Positions 10,987 through 22,524 of a stretch of 45,000 bases of DNA are shown here, in pieces. The notes beneath the pieces were generated by a model. The model ran no database searches, had not been told where the DNA came from, and worked only from the letters and a program-made list of their open reading frames with translations. Source of the DNA: Eimeria necatrix (lineage: Eukaryota > Apicomplexa > Conoidasida > Eucoccidiorida > Eimeriidae); the NCBI RefSeq assembly GCF_000499385.1, contig NW_013655072.1:2542-47541 (forward strand), read 5' to 3'. The position numbers were made by a program, and so were the translations under genes. Within the stretch, counting starts at the first letter, position 1, and the number at the start of each line of letters is the position of its first letter.

Positions 10987-13585
10987 TGGGCCAGGCTCTG
11001 CCCTTTGTGTACGTGAGGAAAATGTCTCAACCCTTACTAGCTTGTTATTATATCCCGTCCAGACTCTGTCAATGTAGTGGAAGCTGATACGCTTTGTGCC
11101 TACTCTTGAACACTCGCTAAGGCAACTGCGCATCACCCTCGTTCATCAGTGCAGTAACACTCCCGAGGAGCGACACATTGATTTGGCAGCCGATCCCCTT
11201 TCATCAAGCTGTAGGCATTGGTTTCGTCGCCAGCCCGCCTTCAGCAAGATGTGGGAAGGCTTATCGATGCTTCTTCGTGGCTGAAACGACGGGATGATGT
11301 CAAGATTCAACTCAATTTCTAGTGGCGCGATTCCTAATACCGGGGAGCTTGGCGGCGTACCCCCCAGCCCAAAACAGCACAGTGGCAAAGCCAGAATTGG
11401 GCATTCTTCAATAAATATGTTTTAGGAAGTTCAGACGTTAGGTTTAACGGCTGCCTATGATCATACTTTACGAGTTTCATAGATCCCAGCAGGCTTGTCG
11501 ACAGATCTTCGGCACAGGGAAGCACAACGGCAAAGTCACAACAAAACCTCCCCCGAAAGTGTCTTTTAGTGGAAATTTTGAAGCAGGGTTCCAACGATGT
11601 CGCATATATGCAATTCAAAGCCCCGCACGGCAGCTTATGATATCAGTCCACGAACATAACAGTGTTCGTCGTTGAAATTCTCCTTCACCGCTGAGTAGAG
11701 CAATGATCTACAACGTTTATCTCCATATCGAAATCATGAGCGTGGAACGCGTTCTCTATTCAAAAGAAGATGGGAAATCCTGACGCTGCAGTGGGTCCCT
11801 CGTCAAGCTGTTGTCCTGTCTTTAATTCCCTATTCCACAGGATAATCTTGCGGGACCTTCTATTTCGTCGCCCTCAAAGAAGCGTCGAAGAGAAATGTAA
11901 TCCCAAGCAATCGCAATGCTGAAATTAAAATGTGCAAATCCAGGGGCTGGCACAGTGCTCATGTAAAGTGTACCCGCAATCTACCACAAGAAGTACCTAC
12001 GTGTCCCATGTGAGCGATCGATTACGCATTGGTTCCATCGATGAACTCTCACATACAGTGCCCGAACGCCGCTTAGCAAAGATTCAACTTTAGTAATAAA
12101 ACAAATGATTTCAGGTATTTTCCTGCGGATACTCGTGGATTTTTTTGCCTCTAGAGCACGGTTTGTGCAAACACGTGTTTGCACACGGACCAACTGCACA
12201 TGTGCAGTGGTAGTTGGTACGCCTCGTTGCTCTTTTATAATAACTCAGAAACTTGTTGTGCCGTTAGTTGCAGGACAAACATTTAAAACATGATTTTTTC
12301 TTAACTATGGCAGCCTTGCGTGGTGAAGGCGCACACATGTCCACGATAGTTTGCTCCCAGAGGTGGAAACTTAATTCAGCATCCTGATTATGTATGCCTA
12401 AAGCCGTTAGTCCCTATACCTGGAGCCGCTAGTACCAGCTTTCTGCGCAAGCAAGGAGCCATAATTGACGACTTACTTCACGAAAGCGTCGTCCGTTTTA
12501 TCCACTACATGGCTACTGTACAATAGTACTCCATATCGCACCCAGTGCCTCCGAACCGCAACGAATAGCACAATGTGGCATTAATGCGTATACATGTGAC
12601 TCCCGTCCGCCGCTGTCACGTGACCTGTCTTCATTTTGATGTTCTTTCATCACGCACTCAGCACACAAAGATGTGGCCTCATCCACCTTCGTGGCATTCT
12701 CTCCGCCCTTCTCCACTCAGAGCATCCGTTGTAAGCGACATGCTGATGAGGCATTTGACAAGCTGAAAAATGCAGTACAAGACATTGTGCTCTCATGAGT
12801 GCTTCTGTCGCCCCTAACTTCGCCAAAAAATCCCAGTTTGCGCTGCCGTGCCATCTACCTTGCTTCGCGAAAAAAAAAATGGCGTTATCCGAGGTGAACC
12901 TCGGATGCACATCCACTGAGCATACGCTGAGCAACCAGGCTCTGAATAAAGTGTGTTTTCGAACCTCCCAAAATGTCGAACAACCCAACATGGAACCATG
13001 ACAAGACTGGGGCAAAAGGCAAAGTTATCCGTGATAGTAGCCTCGGTTTCTCACTCGCGCCTCGATCATGCAAAGCACAAAGTGCATCTGTCCTGCATTA
13101 CTTTGGCTTGTCCAACTACTGCAGTGCATATCAACATCAATACAATACGGAAATCACGCATAAAGTTTTATTGGTCGCCCAATGCTATGACGTGCTCAGC
13201 TCAAAAGATTACCTAAATGGAAAGGTGCAAAGCCATAGTAAACTCCCTGCAAAGCTCAGAGCGCTACAGATGTTACATGCGGAGCCAGATTCATTTAAAG
13301 TGGCAGTGAGCGTAACAAACGCTGTGAGAAATAGAACTGTAAGGACTGTGCAGAATGCATGTGTCTGGTGGGTGGCACAGAGCGCTCGCTTATTCACGTG
13401 ATGTACAGCCCAGCCGGTTGCGTGAATATGTTTTCACCCGAAGCATAGCCTGATGACTTCAAGATTAGTTTTAGTCTCAACTCACAATTCCTAATGTCGG
13501 TACACCTTGTGTTGGAAAAGCAACACGTCATTCGCTGCCGTTCCGACTACGGTAACGCCGAAGGCTAACGCCGAAGGCTATTATT
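10987..13585. other. Spacer between genes 3 and 4
   Basis: No supported gene. The first 150 or so bases carry the conserved leader of gene 3. About 13030-13200 resembles parts of the spacers near 17500 and 26780, including a shared stretch on single-copy-looking CTACTGCA and CATCAA words. A 14-base tandem duplication (TAACGCCGAAGGC core) sits at about 13553-13580, near the end of gene 4. Confidence 0.6.
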
Positions 13586-15787
13586 TCATTCGCGGTGGTC
13601 AAAGGTCGTAGGATAGTGAGGGCTTTCCCCACCATCAATGCTCCACCACCCATGGCTTGCGGTGCGTTTGTTTGTAGAGCCAGCCGGCGCTTTTGAAAAA
13701 GGCGACCAGGGAGGTATGCCACCACCTCCAAAAAGACTGTAATATTCTTCATGAGAAGGTGCAGGTGGCTGCAGCCACCCCGAAGACTCACGTGAATCCA
13801 ACGGTGAGGGAGAAGCAGCGGGCACCAAATGTACATCAGCGCTGCGACCAACAGTTGCATGTTGCAATGTGACGCTATGAGGAAGGCTTGTAACATGCTC
13901 TACAGTTGAATGATGGGGAGTTCTTCCGAAGGAAGTTTGCGCTAAAGAAGAAGATTGCCCTACAGCTCCTTCTCTTGCTGTTTGCGACCAAAATACCGAC
14001 AGACCAAACGGTGACGGGAAGTCATGCGGAGAAACAAACTCTGGATATCGATCCTGAGAAGTGCCGGAAAAAGTAGGTGTGGGGGTTTGCTGCAAAGCTG
14101 CTTCAGTGCCTTGTCGAGTGAGCCGGTCAAGTCGCCGCGGTGGAGATATAATTGGCGACGAACCCCCCATCTCTATCCCCTTACTCGCTGCCGAAGATGC
14201 AACATCAGAAGAAGGCGCGCCTTCCACGGAATTTCGCCATAATGGATTGTGGCCTGATGGTTCACGTTGCTCCTGTTGCTGACTCGTTCTATCTTCCGCC
14301 TGTCCCTCCAATGCGCGGTTAGCTCCGTCGGGCCCCCATGTTTGTGGCTGCTTAAGGTCAGGAGGAAGCACTTCTTCCACGAAATTTTGCTGCATCGGTT
14401 TGCTGCCTGACGGTTCGCTTTGCTCTTCGTGCTGACTCTTTCGCTGCTGTTCCTCCAAAGCACGGCTAAATTTGTAAGGCCCCCGTGGTGATGTCCGCTG
14501 AGAAGGTAGAAGACCACCAGCAGCCCTAATAGCCTCAGCTATCTGATTCTGCAACTCTCTCAACGGAAGAATCACAGCAGTGGCCACGGTGAATTTTTCC
14601 CTATCTAAAAGTGCGTACACACGTGTACGTTTCTGGCATTCCACAATGTGTGCTCGAAGGCAGCCGTCTCTGGCAATATGGTCAGCGTGGACGTCATACA
14701 TCCATTTCATAACGTTGAGCTGCTGTTCTACTACTTGCGGTGGGAGTTTCTTGGCCGATGTATTTTCCCAAAGCAGCGCCAGCCCGTCCAAAACGCGCAG
14801 ACAGTTCTTCAATACAATTTCAGCAGTTGCCAGTATGCCAAGCATCTTCTTTTTATATTTCTCAGCCCTAGGTTCTTCTTCATTCTGCCGCGGCTGTTTC
14901 AGCTCGTCAATTAAAATAATCAATCTTTCAAGGTTGTGGCGATGTCTTGTATTGCACTCGTCCTCGCCCACTCGCCCAAGTGAGTGCTTTATCAATTGGA
15001 CGAGGGAGGTGCCTACGGATTTTCTTATACGCGCCTTTTTCTTATTATTAACTATTGAAGCTGCTCCCAAATCCAAGGCAACTAACCTCGCGACGCGGAA
15101 TGTAAGTTGAATGCGTTGTCTGCACGTTAGTGCTGGCAGTATCGACCTGCATACCCTCACGGCAATCAGCATGCGCCTAAACAGGCGCATTAAGCGCTCC
15201 TCTTCTTCCGCAGGCATGTTTCCATTAGCCCACAGGTGCAAATCAAAATCCTGCAAATTGCTCATAGAAGAGCTGACAGCGGCAACGTTTTCAGGAGTTG
15301 TCTCTTCAACTGCGCTCGCATTATCCACTTCATCTTGTGCGACCTCTGCAGTTCCTTGTAATCCGGAGGACTGATGACGCTGCAAAAGGCCCCAGTCTTC
15401 AGAGCGCTGCTGCACTAAATCTTGTGTGCACTGTCCTGTTGCCCCATAGTCACCTTCATCATCAATCCCACGCACGTTGCCCGGAGGGCACGATCTATCT
15501 TGATGAGCTGCCAAAGATCGCGTGGGCGGGGACCACTGCTTCACGGATTCTATAAAGCGAAAACAAAGTAGCAGAAAGTACGCTGCTCCTAAGGAGGTGA
15601 ATGCAACGCCGAGAAGGCGAGCCCACCTCGATAAAAACAGTTTCTTGCTCCCGGTGAGCTGGCTAGAAACCAACTCATCCCCAATTCTTCGATCAAATCG
15701 CTGCCGTGAATTTGGTTCGGAACCTTGGCGAGTAATATCAAAGAACGGCAGGTCGTGCCTGAGCTGTTCGCAGTCAAGCGAGTCCAT
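13586..15787 (-). CDS. Tandem family gene 4: 733-residue putative membrane-anchored or secreted protein
   Basis: One uninterrupted frame from ATG 15787 (MDSLDCEQL). Hydrophobic segment about 58-79; R90-S-L-A-A with C100; acidic linker; conserved helical domain from LHLW (about 183) to about 424, including PRQNEEE, KYKKKM, HADHIARDG and ECQKR landmarks. The tail has a 49-residue tandem duplication (about residues 434-531) in which SxALExQ and EPSGxxP recur. It ends with WLQPPAPSHEEYYS, FGGGGIPPWSPF and an unrelated final 30 residues. The central domain is clearly homologous to the other copies but more diverged than genes 1 and 2 are from each other. Function unknown. Confidence 0.86.
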   Translation of the reverse strand: MDSLDCEQLRHDLPFFDITRQGSEPNSRQRFDRRIGDELVSSQLTGSKKLFLSRWARLLGVAFTSLGAAYFLLLCFRFIESVKQWSPPTRSLAAHQDRSCPPGNVRGIDDEGDYGATGQCTQDLVQQRSEDWGLLQRHQSSGLQGTAEVAQDEVDNASAVEETTPENVAAVSSSMSNLQDFDLHLWANGNMPAEEEERLMRLFRRMLIAVRVCRSILPALTCRQRIQLTFRVARLVALDLGAASIVNNKKKARIRKSVGTSLVQLIKHSLGRVGEDECNTRHRHNLERLIILIDELKQPRQNEEEPRAEKYKKKMLGILATAEIVLKNCLRVLDGLALLWENTSAKKLPPQVVEQQLNVMKWMYDVHADHIARDGCLRAHIVECQKRTRVYALLDREKFTVATAVILPLRELQNQIAEAIRAAGGLLPSQRTSPRGPYKFSRALEEQQRKSQHEEQSEPSGSKPMQQNFVEEVLPPDLKQPQTWGPDGANRALEGQAEDRTSQQQEQREPSGHNPLWRNSVEGAPSSDVASSAASKGIEMGGSSPIISPPRRLDRLTRQGTEAALQQTPTPTFSGTSQDRYPEFVSPHDFPSPFGLSVFWSQTAREGAVGQSSSLAQTSFGRTPHHSTVEHVTSLPHSVTLQHATVGRSADVHLVPAASPSPLDSRESSGWLQPPAPSHEEYYSLFGGGGIPPWSPFSKAPAGSTNKRTASHGWWSIDGGESPHYPTTFDHRE
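14194..14487 (-). repeat. Tandem in-frame duplication in the tail of gene 4
   Basis: Two diverged units of 147 bases (49 codons) lie side by side. Anchors are the GCACGGCT/GCGCGGTT words at about 14460 and 14313, and the EPSG motif in both units. The reading frame is kept. Confidence 0.7.
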
Positions 15788-18122
15788 GGGACCAGACTCT
15801 GCCTCTCACTTGCGTAGGTTCGAAGCCTCAGTCCTTGTCAATGCACTCCCAATTGATATCCAAAAGAATTACATGCAGAGCAGGCTGCCGCTATCTTGCG
15901 GGTACTGTCAAGCACTTTTAACCGCTGGTGTGCAACTCCCCTGCCCATCGACGCCTTGAAAGTCCCCAGTAGGAAAACATTGGTTTGGTTTACAAGCCAC
16001 TTTCATCAAGCTGCAAAGAAGGCCCGTTGATACGTCTTTCAGTTCAAAGCCAAGGCAATGCTTAGGTTGAACTTAACGTTTCTGTTTCCTCGATTCCCGG
16101 TATCAACAATCTCGTCAATGGACGGTAAGTCTAGGCACACAGTGACATAGTCAGCACTGAGCGATTCCTCGGGAAATATGTTAATAAGAACTTGATTACA
16201 TAACTTCAGGGCTATCTTTATCCAATTGAACTTGATTCTTCTTACCAGCACGTCCTTGTAGAGATCTGCGACCGAGGAAAGCGAAAACGTACAGTCATTA
16301 CCGAGCTTCTTCTGAAGATGTATGACAGCGGGAAGCGAGACACAGGATCTCAGAGCTATATCATTCGGCAAACCCCGGAGCCTCTTGTGGCAGCAGACAA
16401 GAGCAGCTCGTGTGTTTGCTCAGCAAAGAACCCTTCTCATCGGAACTGCTGAGTTGTCTGGTAGACAGCAATGATTGCAGTCAAACCATAGAGATTAAGA
16501 TGAAGTTTGTTACTGTATTGATGAAGAAAATGCAAATTCTGGAGTTGCAACGAAGTGTTCAAGCTGTTTCTGTTTCCCCACTGCAGAGAACTGTCTGCGA
16601 GAGAATTGCATCCTGTGGCCCTTAACGAAGCCCTAATTTCATCTTTGTAACAAAAAGCCAGAAATTTAGAGCCTGGCTCTGCTTACTCACATTGGCATTG
16701 ACTAGATACAGCGAAACGTGCACCACAGTACCAGAACCAGTGCTGGCGACCGATGGCACGAGTAGGTTGTGCAGTGGTTACTCCCGTAACAGCACAGAGA
16801 TAATCCCTGGCCACTTCATAAGCACGTTTTGAATCTTCAATCAGCGCGTGTGAATTTACATATTAGTCAAATGCTAGTGGAAGATTCCTTCAGTTTCAGC
16901 CAGTTGTTTGCACAGTCGAAGCCTCGACATCTTCCGAGGCAGTGAAGTTGTGCGCCCCACAGCTCCTCTAGCAGATCCAGCGGAAATTTCTCGCCTATGA
17001 ATAAAATAACAGTATGGGAAGAGAACGCTGTCTCCAAATGTGCCAATTACGTCTCCAGATGCCTCACACATGGCCACGCCTTGAGTGCGATCAGACTGCA
17101 CTGCGCTAGCCTTTGGAAAATGGTTTGTTCGGTGTTGTAATGGCCGAACAAGCCATTTACCAAAGGCGAGGGCACACAGTTGGTTTTAGCTCCCACGAAA
17201 AGTGAGGCATCCTACCTCACTACTTTCTAACACGGCTGCAGCGCCCCACCTGCTGCCACTACAAATCAGCTTGAAGTCTCACTGCATTTTCCACCCAGCA
17301 CGCCAGAGGCCGATAGAGTAGATCCGTAACACTAATGTGTGCACTTTCTATTTCTTGCCACTATTATCAGGTTGTCCACGAACATCGAAACACCGTATGA
17401 CCACGCCTCCTGGACAAAAAAGTGTGACGTAAAACGCCTTCTCGGCGTACCTACCAATAGTTGCCGTAATGAAAAGCGTAATCCATGGCAGTCGCCTCAG
17501 TGTTCAACGCTCGCCTCAGTCATGCAATACAGAAAACCTGAGTTCCCGTCTCAAAGTACACTGGCTTGCACGGCTATCCCGAAGCAGATTAACTGCACGG
17601 CAATCAAGCATAAAGCCGTATTATCGCAAAAGTCTACAGCGCGCTCCGCGCACTTTGTAAAATCAACTAAATGGAAAAGCGCAACCCCCTGACGAAACAC
17701 CTACATCACGCGCAGCGCTGCGCTAGCTGCACGCAGAAGGAGGTTGGTTTCCGATGGTCGTGAACGCAGGTACCCACTACCACTTGCATGATGAGCGCAA
17801 CGAGAGCACTACAACGGAGAACTGGAGTTGTATGGTCTCTGCAGAAAGCATTACTCTATGTAGGGTGCCGCAAAGCCCCCAATCAATACGCTGCTTCACA
17901 GCTCAAACAGTGGTCTGAACCTGCGCTTTTGGCCCTCGTACAGAACGGCGGCGCCATCAGCACTAGGACAAACCAGCCTGGACGGGCAGTCCCTGAGATC
18001 GTTTTCCCTTGTTCTGAGGGGATTATAGCATTTTATTCGCGCTTACTTCGAGTACAGTCACGCGGATGGCTGTACCCTGCTTTGTCCTGACAGTACGCCC
18101 CGCGAATGTAAACGCTTTCTCC
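15788..18122. other. Spacer between genes 4 and 5
   Basis: No supported gene. It starts with the conserved leader of gene 4. The block near 16560-16620 contains the TCCCCACTGCAG word shared with other spacers. About 17850-17880 resembles 31430-31460 to the right of gene 7. Several frames of about 100 codons exist on both strands, but none has a recognisable domain or a counterpart in another spacer. Confidence 0.6.
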
Positions 18123-20147
18123 TCATTGACTGTCCGGCCATCCGCCGCTCGTAGTGGCGCGTCTCTCATTAGAGTGAGCTTGCAGTCTTGAAAAAGGTGA
18201 CCAGGGAGGTATGCCACCATCTCCAAAAAGACTATAACCCTCTGCGGGAAGGGTTGCAGGTGTCTGCAGCCGCTGAGATGGCTCACCTACACCGGTCGGA
18301 GGCTGCGCGGTGAATCGCGCCAAATGCACTCCAGCCCTGCGACCAGCAGAAGCGTGCTGTTCTGATGAGCGATCAGCAGAGTCGGGGAAACTGTCAAGCT
18401 TCGCTAACAGATTTAAGGGCCTCAGTGAGGATTTATCCAGACAAGAAGCATACAGCGGGCCACTCCAACCTCCCTGTTCTGCTGTCCGTGACCGAAAGAC
18501 TGACAGACCCACCGCCGACAGAAAGGCATCTGCAGGGACAAGGTGTGGCCCCCTGTCACGATCAGCCTCGGAGGAATGAAGTGCACGTGGGGGCTGCAAA
18601 GCCGGTCCAACTCCTTGTTGAGACAGCTGCCCAACTCGCCACGGTGGAGGTCTGACTGTTCGTGAAGCCTCTGCCTTCATTGCGTCGTGCAGCAGCAAAG
18701 TTTCGGGGTCAAAAGAACAGCGCACAGCTTCCGCGAACTCTTCTTGCAGCGACTTGCTGCTCACGTGTTCGTCGAACTCCCTGTAGGAACCTCTCCGTTC
18801 TCCGCGCCCCTCCGCCGCGCCTTTAGGATTGCTCAGTTCCTCTGCAACGGGCCGCTGGAACGGCAGAAGCCCGCCAGCCGCAGTCACCGCGTCTCGGATC
18901 ATGTCTCGAAGTTGCTTTATTGGGAGAATTCTGGACTTGGCTTCCAAGAACTGCTGGGGCCCCAGCAGCGCGTACACCCCAGTGCGCTTCTGACACTCCA
19001 CGATTTGCGCGCGCAGCAGACAGTCCTTCGCAATGTGGTCGGCGTGGACTCGGTAAATGGACCTCAGAACATTCAGCTGCTGCTCCACAGCTTCCAGAGG
19101 AAGTGTGCTCGTTGACACTTCTCTCTTGAGCCGCAGCATGCCTCCCAAGACGCCCAGGCAGCTCTTCAGAGCTACGTCCGCAGTCCCGAGTATGCTTACC
19201 ATTTTCCTGCGGAACTTGGCAGTGTTCTTTCCCCCCTCGAACTGCCGGGGCAGCTTCAAAGAACTCATCAACACCATCAACTGCATCACGCCAAGACGGA
19301 GGCCCTCGTTGCCCTTCTCCTCCCCACTGCACTCGAGGGACTGCCGCAGCAAGTGGATGGCCGCGTCGCCAACAGTGCCTCTTGTGGGCACCACTTCGAC
19401 CTTGGCCAGCGCAAAAGCTCCCAAGTCCACGCCCACCAGCATCACCACCTGCGAGGCCAGCAGCAGGCGCTGCCTGCAAGACAGAGCTGGCAGCAGATGC
19501 CCACAGAGCTTCGCAGCCTTGTACATGCGGTTGAAGAGGCAGCCAACGTAGCCCCTCTCCGTGGGGGGCAGCTGGCCGTCTTCCCACAAGGCCAAGTCGT
19601 CTTCCCTTTTGCTTTCTGCGGAAGGGGAGTCCCCAGCAGCATTTGCGGAGCTCTTCGCCTCGGCGGAGTCCTCTTTAGCCGCGCTTTCTTCTGGCCCTGC
19701 GGCGGGTTCTTCTGGCTCTTGGGATTCGGAAACCTGACGATCCAGAGAGGAGCTGCTGCTCCCAAAGCGCCGCTGCACTACAGGCTCTGTCCACTTTTCT
19801 GCGGACTCGTGCTCCTCTTCGTCACTGCCATCCTCGCGCATGCTGCCTAAACAAGGTTCATTTCTTAGAGCTGCGAGCGAGCGAGGGACTGGGGCCCACT
19901 GCCTCCAGGCCTCCACAGGCCGAAAGCAAATCAGCAGCAAGTACGCTACTGCCAACGACGCGAGGACTGCGCCAATCAGACGAGCACAAGACTGGGAAAA
20001 AGGAATGTTTTCCGAGCGCGGGGCGAAAGCCAGCCTCTCCGCTACTCCCTGGCCAGTAAGCCGCCATAAACGTGAGTCGAAAGCTTGGTGGGTGGTTTCA
20101 GAGGACGGCAGGTAGTGCCCGAGTTGTTCATGGTCCATCGGGTTCAT
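18123..20147 (-). CDS. Tandem family gene 5: 674-residue putative membrane-anchored or secreted protein, GC-rich copy
   Basis: Single frame from ATG 20147 (MNPMDHEQL). Hydrophobic segment about 57-78; R89-S-L-A-A and C99. The linker is unusually Ala/Glu/Ser-rich (about 140-184). The helical domain runs from about 185 to 427 with VGVDLGAFAL, PRQFEGG, HADHIAKD and ECQKRTGVYALL landmarks. The short tail holds one RLQTPATLPAEGYS unit followed by FGDGGIPPWSPF. Codon use is visibly richer in G and C than in the neighbours, which also produces several long antisense shadow frames. It is the shortest full copy and has no obvious internal repeat. Function unknown. Confidence 0.86.
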   Translation of the reverse strand: MNPMDHEQLGHYLPSSETTHQAFDSRLWRLTGQGVAERLAFAPRSENIPFSQSCARLIGAVLASLAVAYLLLICFRPVEAWRQWAPVPRSLAALRNEPCLGSMREDGSDEEEHESAEKWTEPVVQRRFGSSSSSLDRQVSESQEPEEPAAGPEESAAKEDSAEAKSSANAAGDSPSAESKREDDLALWEDGQLPPTERGYVGCLFNRMYKAAKLCGHLLPALSCRQRLLLASQVVMLVGVDLGAFALAKVEVVPTRGTVGDAAIHLLRQSLECSGEEKGNEGLRLGVMQLMVLMSSLKLPRQFEGGKNTAKFRRKMVSILGTADVALKSCLGVLGGMLRLKREVSTSTLPLEAVEQQLNVLRSIYRVHADHIAKDCLLRAQIVECQKRTGVYALLGPQQFLEAKSRILPIKQLRDMIRDAVTAAGGLLPFQRPVAEELSNPKGAAEGRGERRGSYREFDEHVSSKSLQEEFAEAVRCSFDPETLLLHDAMKAEASRTVRPPPWRVGQLSQQGVGPALQPPRALHSSEADRDRGPHLVPADAFLSAVGLSVFRSRTAEQGGWSGPLYASCLDKSSLRPLNLLAKLDSFPDSADRSSEQHASAGRRAGVHLARFTAQPPTGVGEPSQRLQTPATLPAEGYSLFGDGGIPPWSPFSRLQAHSNERRATTSGGWPDSQ

Positions 20148-22524
20148 TGGACCGGATTATGTCCCTCGCTTAAGTGGGGGCAAAACGCCACGTACTGCCA
20201 ACTTCCTTTGGCTCCTCTACAAGTGCTGCAGATGCAGTGAAAGATGGCACTGCCTGCGACAACTGCTAAGCACTCTCTGAGGTTGCTTTGCGCCTCCCCT
20301 GCTTGCGAAAATGCTGACAGTTTTGAAAACGTTGATGCCCAAATATGAAACATTGATCTTGGTTACGGTCCTCCCTCAACAAGATGTAAGCAAGCAAGTT
20401 GTCGCTTCTTGCTGGTTGAAACCACAGTGAGATTGACGTTTATTTCAGCATTTAAGGCGTCTAAATTACCTTTAGCAGCATGGCTGCCCATAGATCTCCA
20501 GCCCCAAAGGGCGCGCTGGTATAGTCAGCGCGAAATCTTAACTGTCCGTTCTACGCCACTGTCAAGGCCTAGTGTATCCCCATCAGCAGCAAGCTCGCCG
20601 TGGAACTTTCGACCCCGAAGCGGACAATAACATAATTATCACAAAGCTCCTGTTGACAATGCCTTTGGCTAGAGCTAGACATAAGCAACAGCTTACGAGT
20701 ACCTCACTTGGGCAACTCGATACCCCCGTCTGTACCCGAGAAAGGTTGAGAAAGGTTCGTGAAATCAGCGAGGGGCATTCGCTATGCTTGCCATGTTGGC
20801 TTCTTTTAAGCAATAATTATCTCCGTATCGGAGTCATCAATATGAAATTTCTTTTGTGATGAGGAAGGAGTCAGAGATCCTAGTGCTACAGTGAGTTCTT
20901 CGCCCAACCTCCGGCCTGCCTCTATTTCCCCACTGCGCAAAGCGCCCCAACAGAAATATTGTTGCGTCTACACAAACAGCCACGGGCACACTTTCGGAGC
21001 AGATAATCTAAGAGGACTAAACTAAATATTACCATTTAAAATGGGTTCGACCTAACAGGAAATCTCACAACGCACCATGTTAACTGCTGGTTGATTCGGC
21101 TGGTGATCGATGATGGCCCTACAACGCTGTGGACTGGTTCCTTCTGTGACGTCACAGGGCTAGCCTCCACGTCCTTGTTGGTCTCATTTGTAATTGACCG
21201 TTGGCGTAAAGTAGTGTTCTAACTTGTCAAACGCTGGTGGCAGAACTTCCGAACCTTTTGCGGTTAACTGTTTTCTTGTGCATGCCCCGGATGCTAAATG
21301 TGCGCTGGTCTTCAAATTGCTGCACCTCACTGCTCTTTCACAAGATGGAGAACTGCTTCTCCCTTTTGACTCGTTGCCGACTGCAAAAAGAGTACAAAAT
21401 ATGGGAGTTACCCCCAACTGCGTCCACTTCCAAATGCGTCACACGTGCATTTCTCAGTTCCTTTCTCAGTTCCTGCCAACTGTGACGAGCTACACATTCG
21501 AATGTCACGGTTTGTCATAAGTTCCGATGGCTTAAGCCACAGTTTCATTCACTTCCTGCACAAATAAGGCACCACACTCCGTGTTTAACTGGAGGGGCAC
21601 AGCGCATTTTTAGTAGGGGAGCAGTTGGGGCGTCCCGTGTTCCTACTGCTCCTAACACAAGTGTATTGTAAAACCCTGTTCAACTTCTCATCCAACAAGT
21701 TAGCGGCCAGCACACTAGCACTGAATGTGTGCATGTGTAACTTATATCGCCGTCAGATCTGGTGCATGCATCTCAGTGCTTTTTCCGCGAACTCTGCAAC
21801 GCACAGGAATGTGTTTTGGCCCTCCCTCTTCATGTTATTTGCATATTCTCCCACCATTTCACTACTCAAAGAGCCTCTGGTTCAAGTTGTCGTGGTGGTC
21901 CATTTGATGGACTCAAGTACGCAGTAAACGCCGCGCATGCATGGCTACAAAAAACTTCCCGATTCCCGCAAAAGTGTCTATAGTTCCCACTGCGGCACTA
22001 ATTCTGGATTGAAAAGTTTCTGCACAACACATGGTGACGAAGCTGTGCCTGGCGTGCACACGCATCGTGCATTCGCTTAGCGACCAAGCACTGAACGAAA
22101 AGGTCTTCCTAGCGCTTCCGAAATGTTGAACACATGAAAGTAGAAGAAATACGCAAGGTGCAGACGCCCATAAAGTGGCATCTCTGTTTCATCCTCGCTT
22201 CGGTCATACAAAGAAAAAAATTTGAATAAGCCCCCGGTAAGTTCCCGGCATCCTGCACAGCTCTGTAAGCACGGAGAGCGAGGTTGATCTGCAGTGGTGA
22301 AGCGGAACACAGAACCGCAGCTGCAGTGTACGCGCACTGTGCATCATTGTGCACATGGAGGCGCGACGCTGTCCCGCACTGCGGTGGCTCACAACTGAAT
22401 CAGTGATCTAAAATGCGTGTTTGTCCGTGGCACAACGTGACGCCGTGTGCACTGTCCTTGAAGGAAGTAAGCTTCAACTGGCACTTTCCAAGGCCGCTTG
22501 CGTTGTGCTGCAAAAAATAACATT
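20148..22524. other. Spacer between genes 5 and 6
   Basis: No supported gene. The leader of gene 5 occupies the left end. A TTTCCCCACTGCGC word at about 20925 corresponds to the shared spacer motif. The longest frames (about 100-120 codons) overlap each other on both strands and have no recognisable features. Confidence 0.6.

Noticed and set aside
10987..11136. Upstream Met start of gene 3 at 11136 (50 extra residues)
   Set aside because: The extra sequence is the noncoding leader conserved in front of all other copies. The Met at 10986 aligns with paralogue starts.
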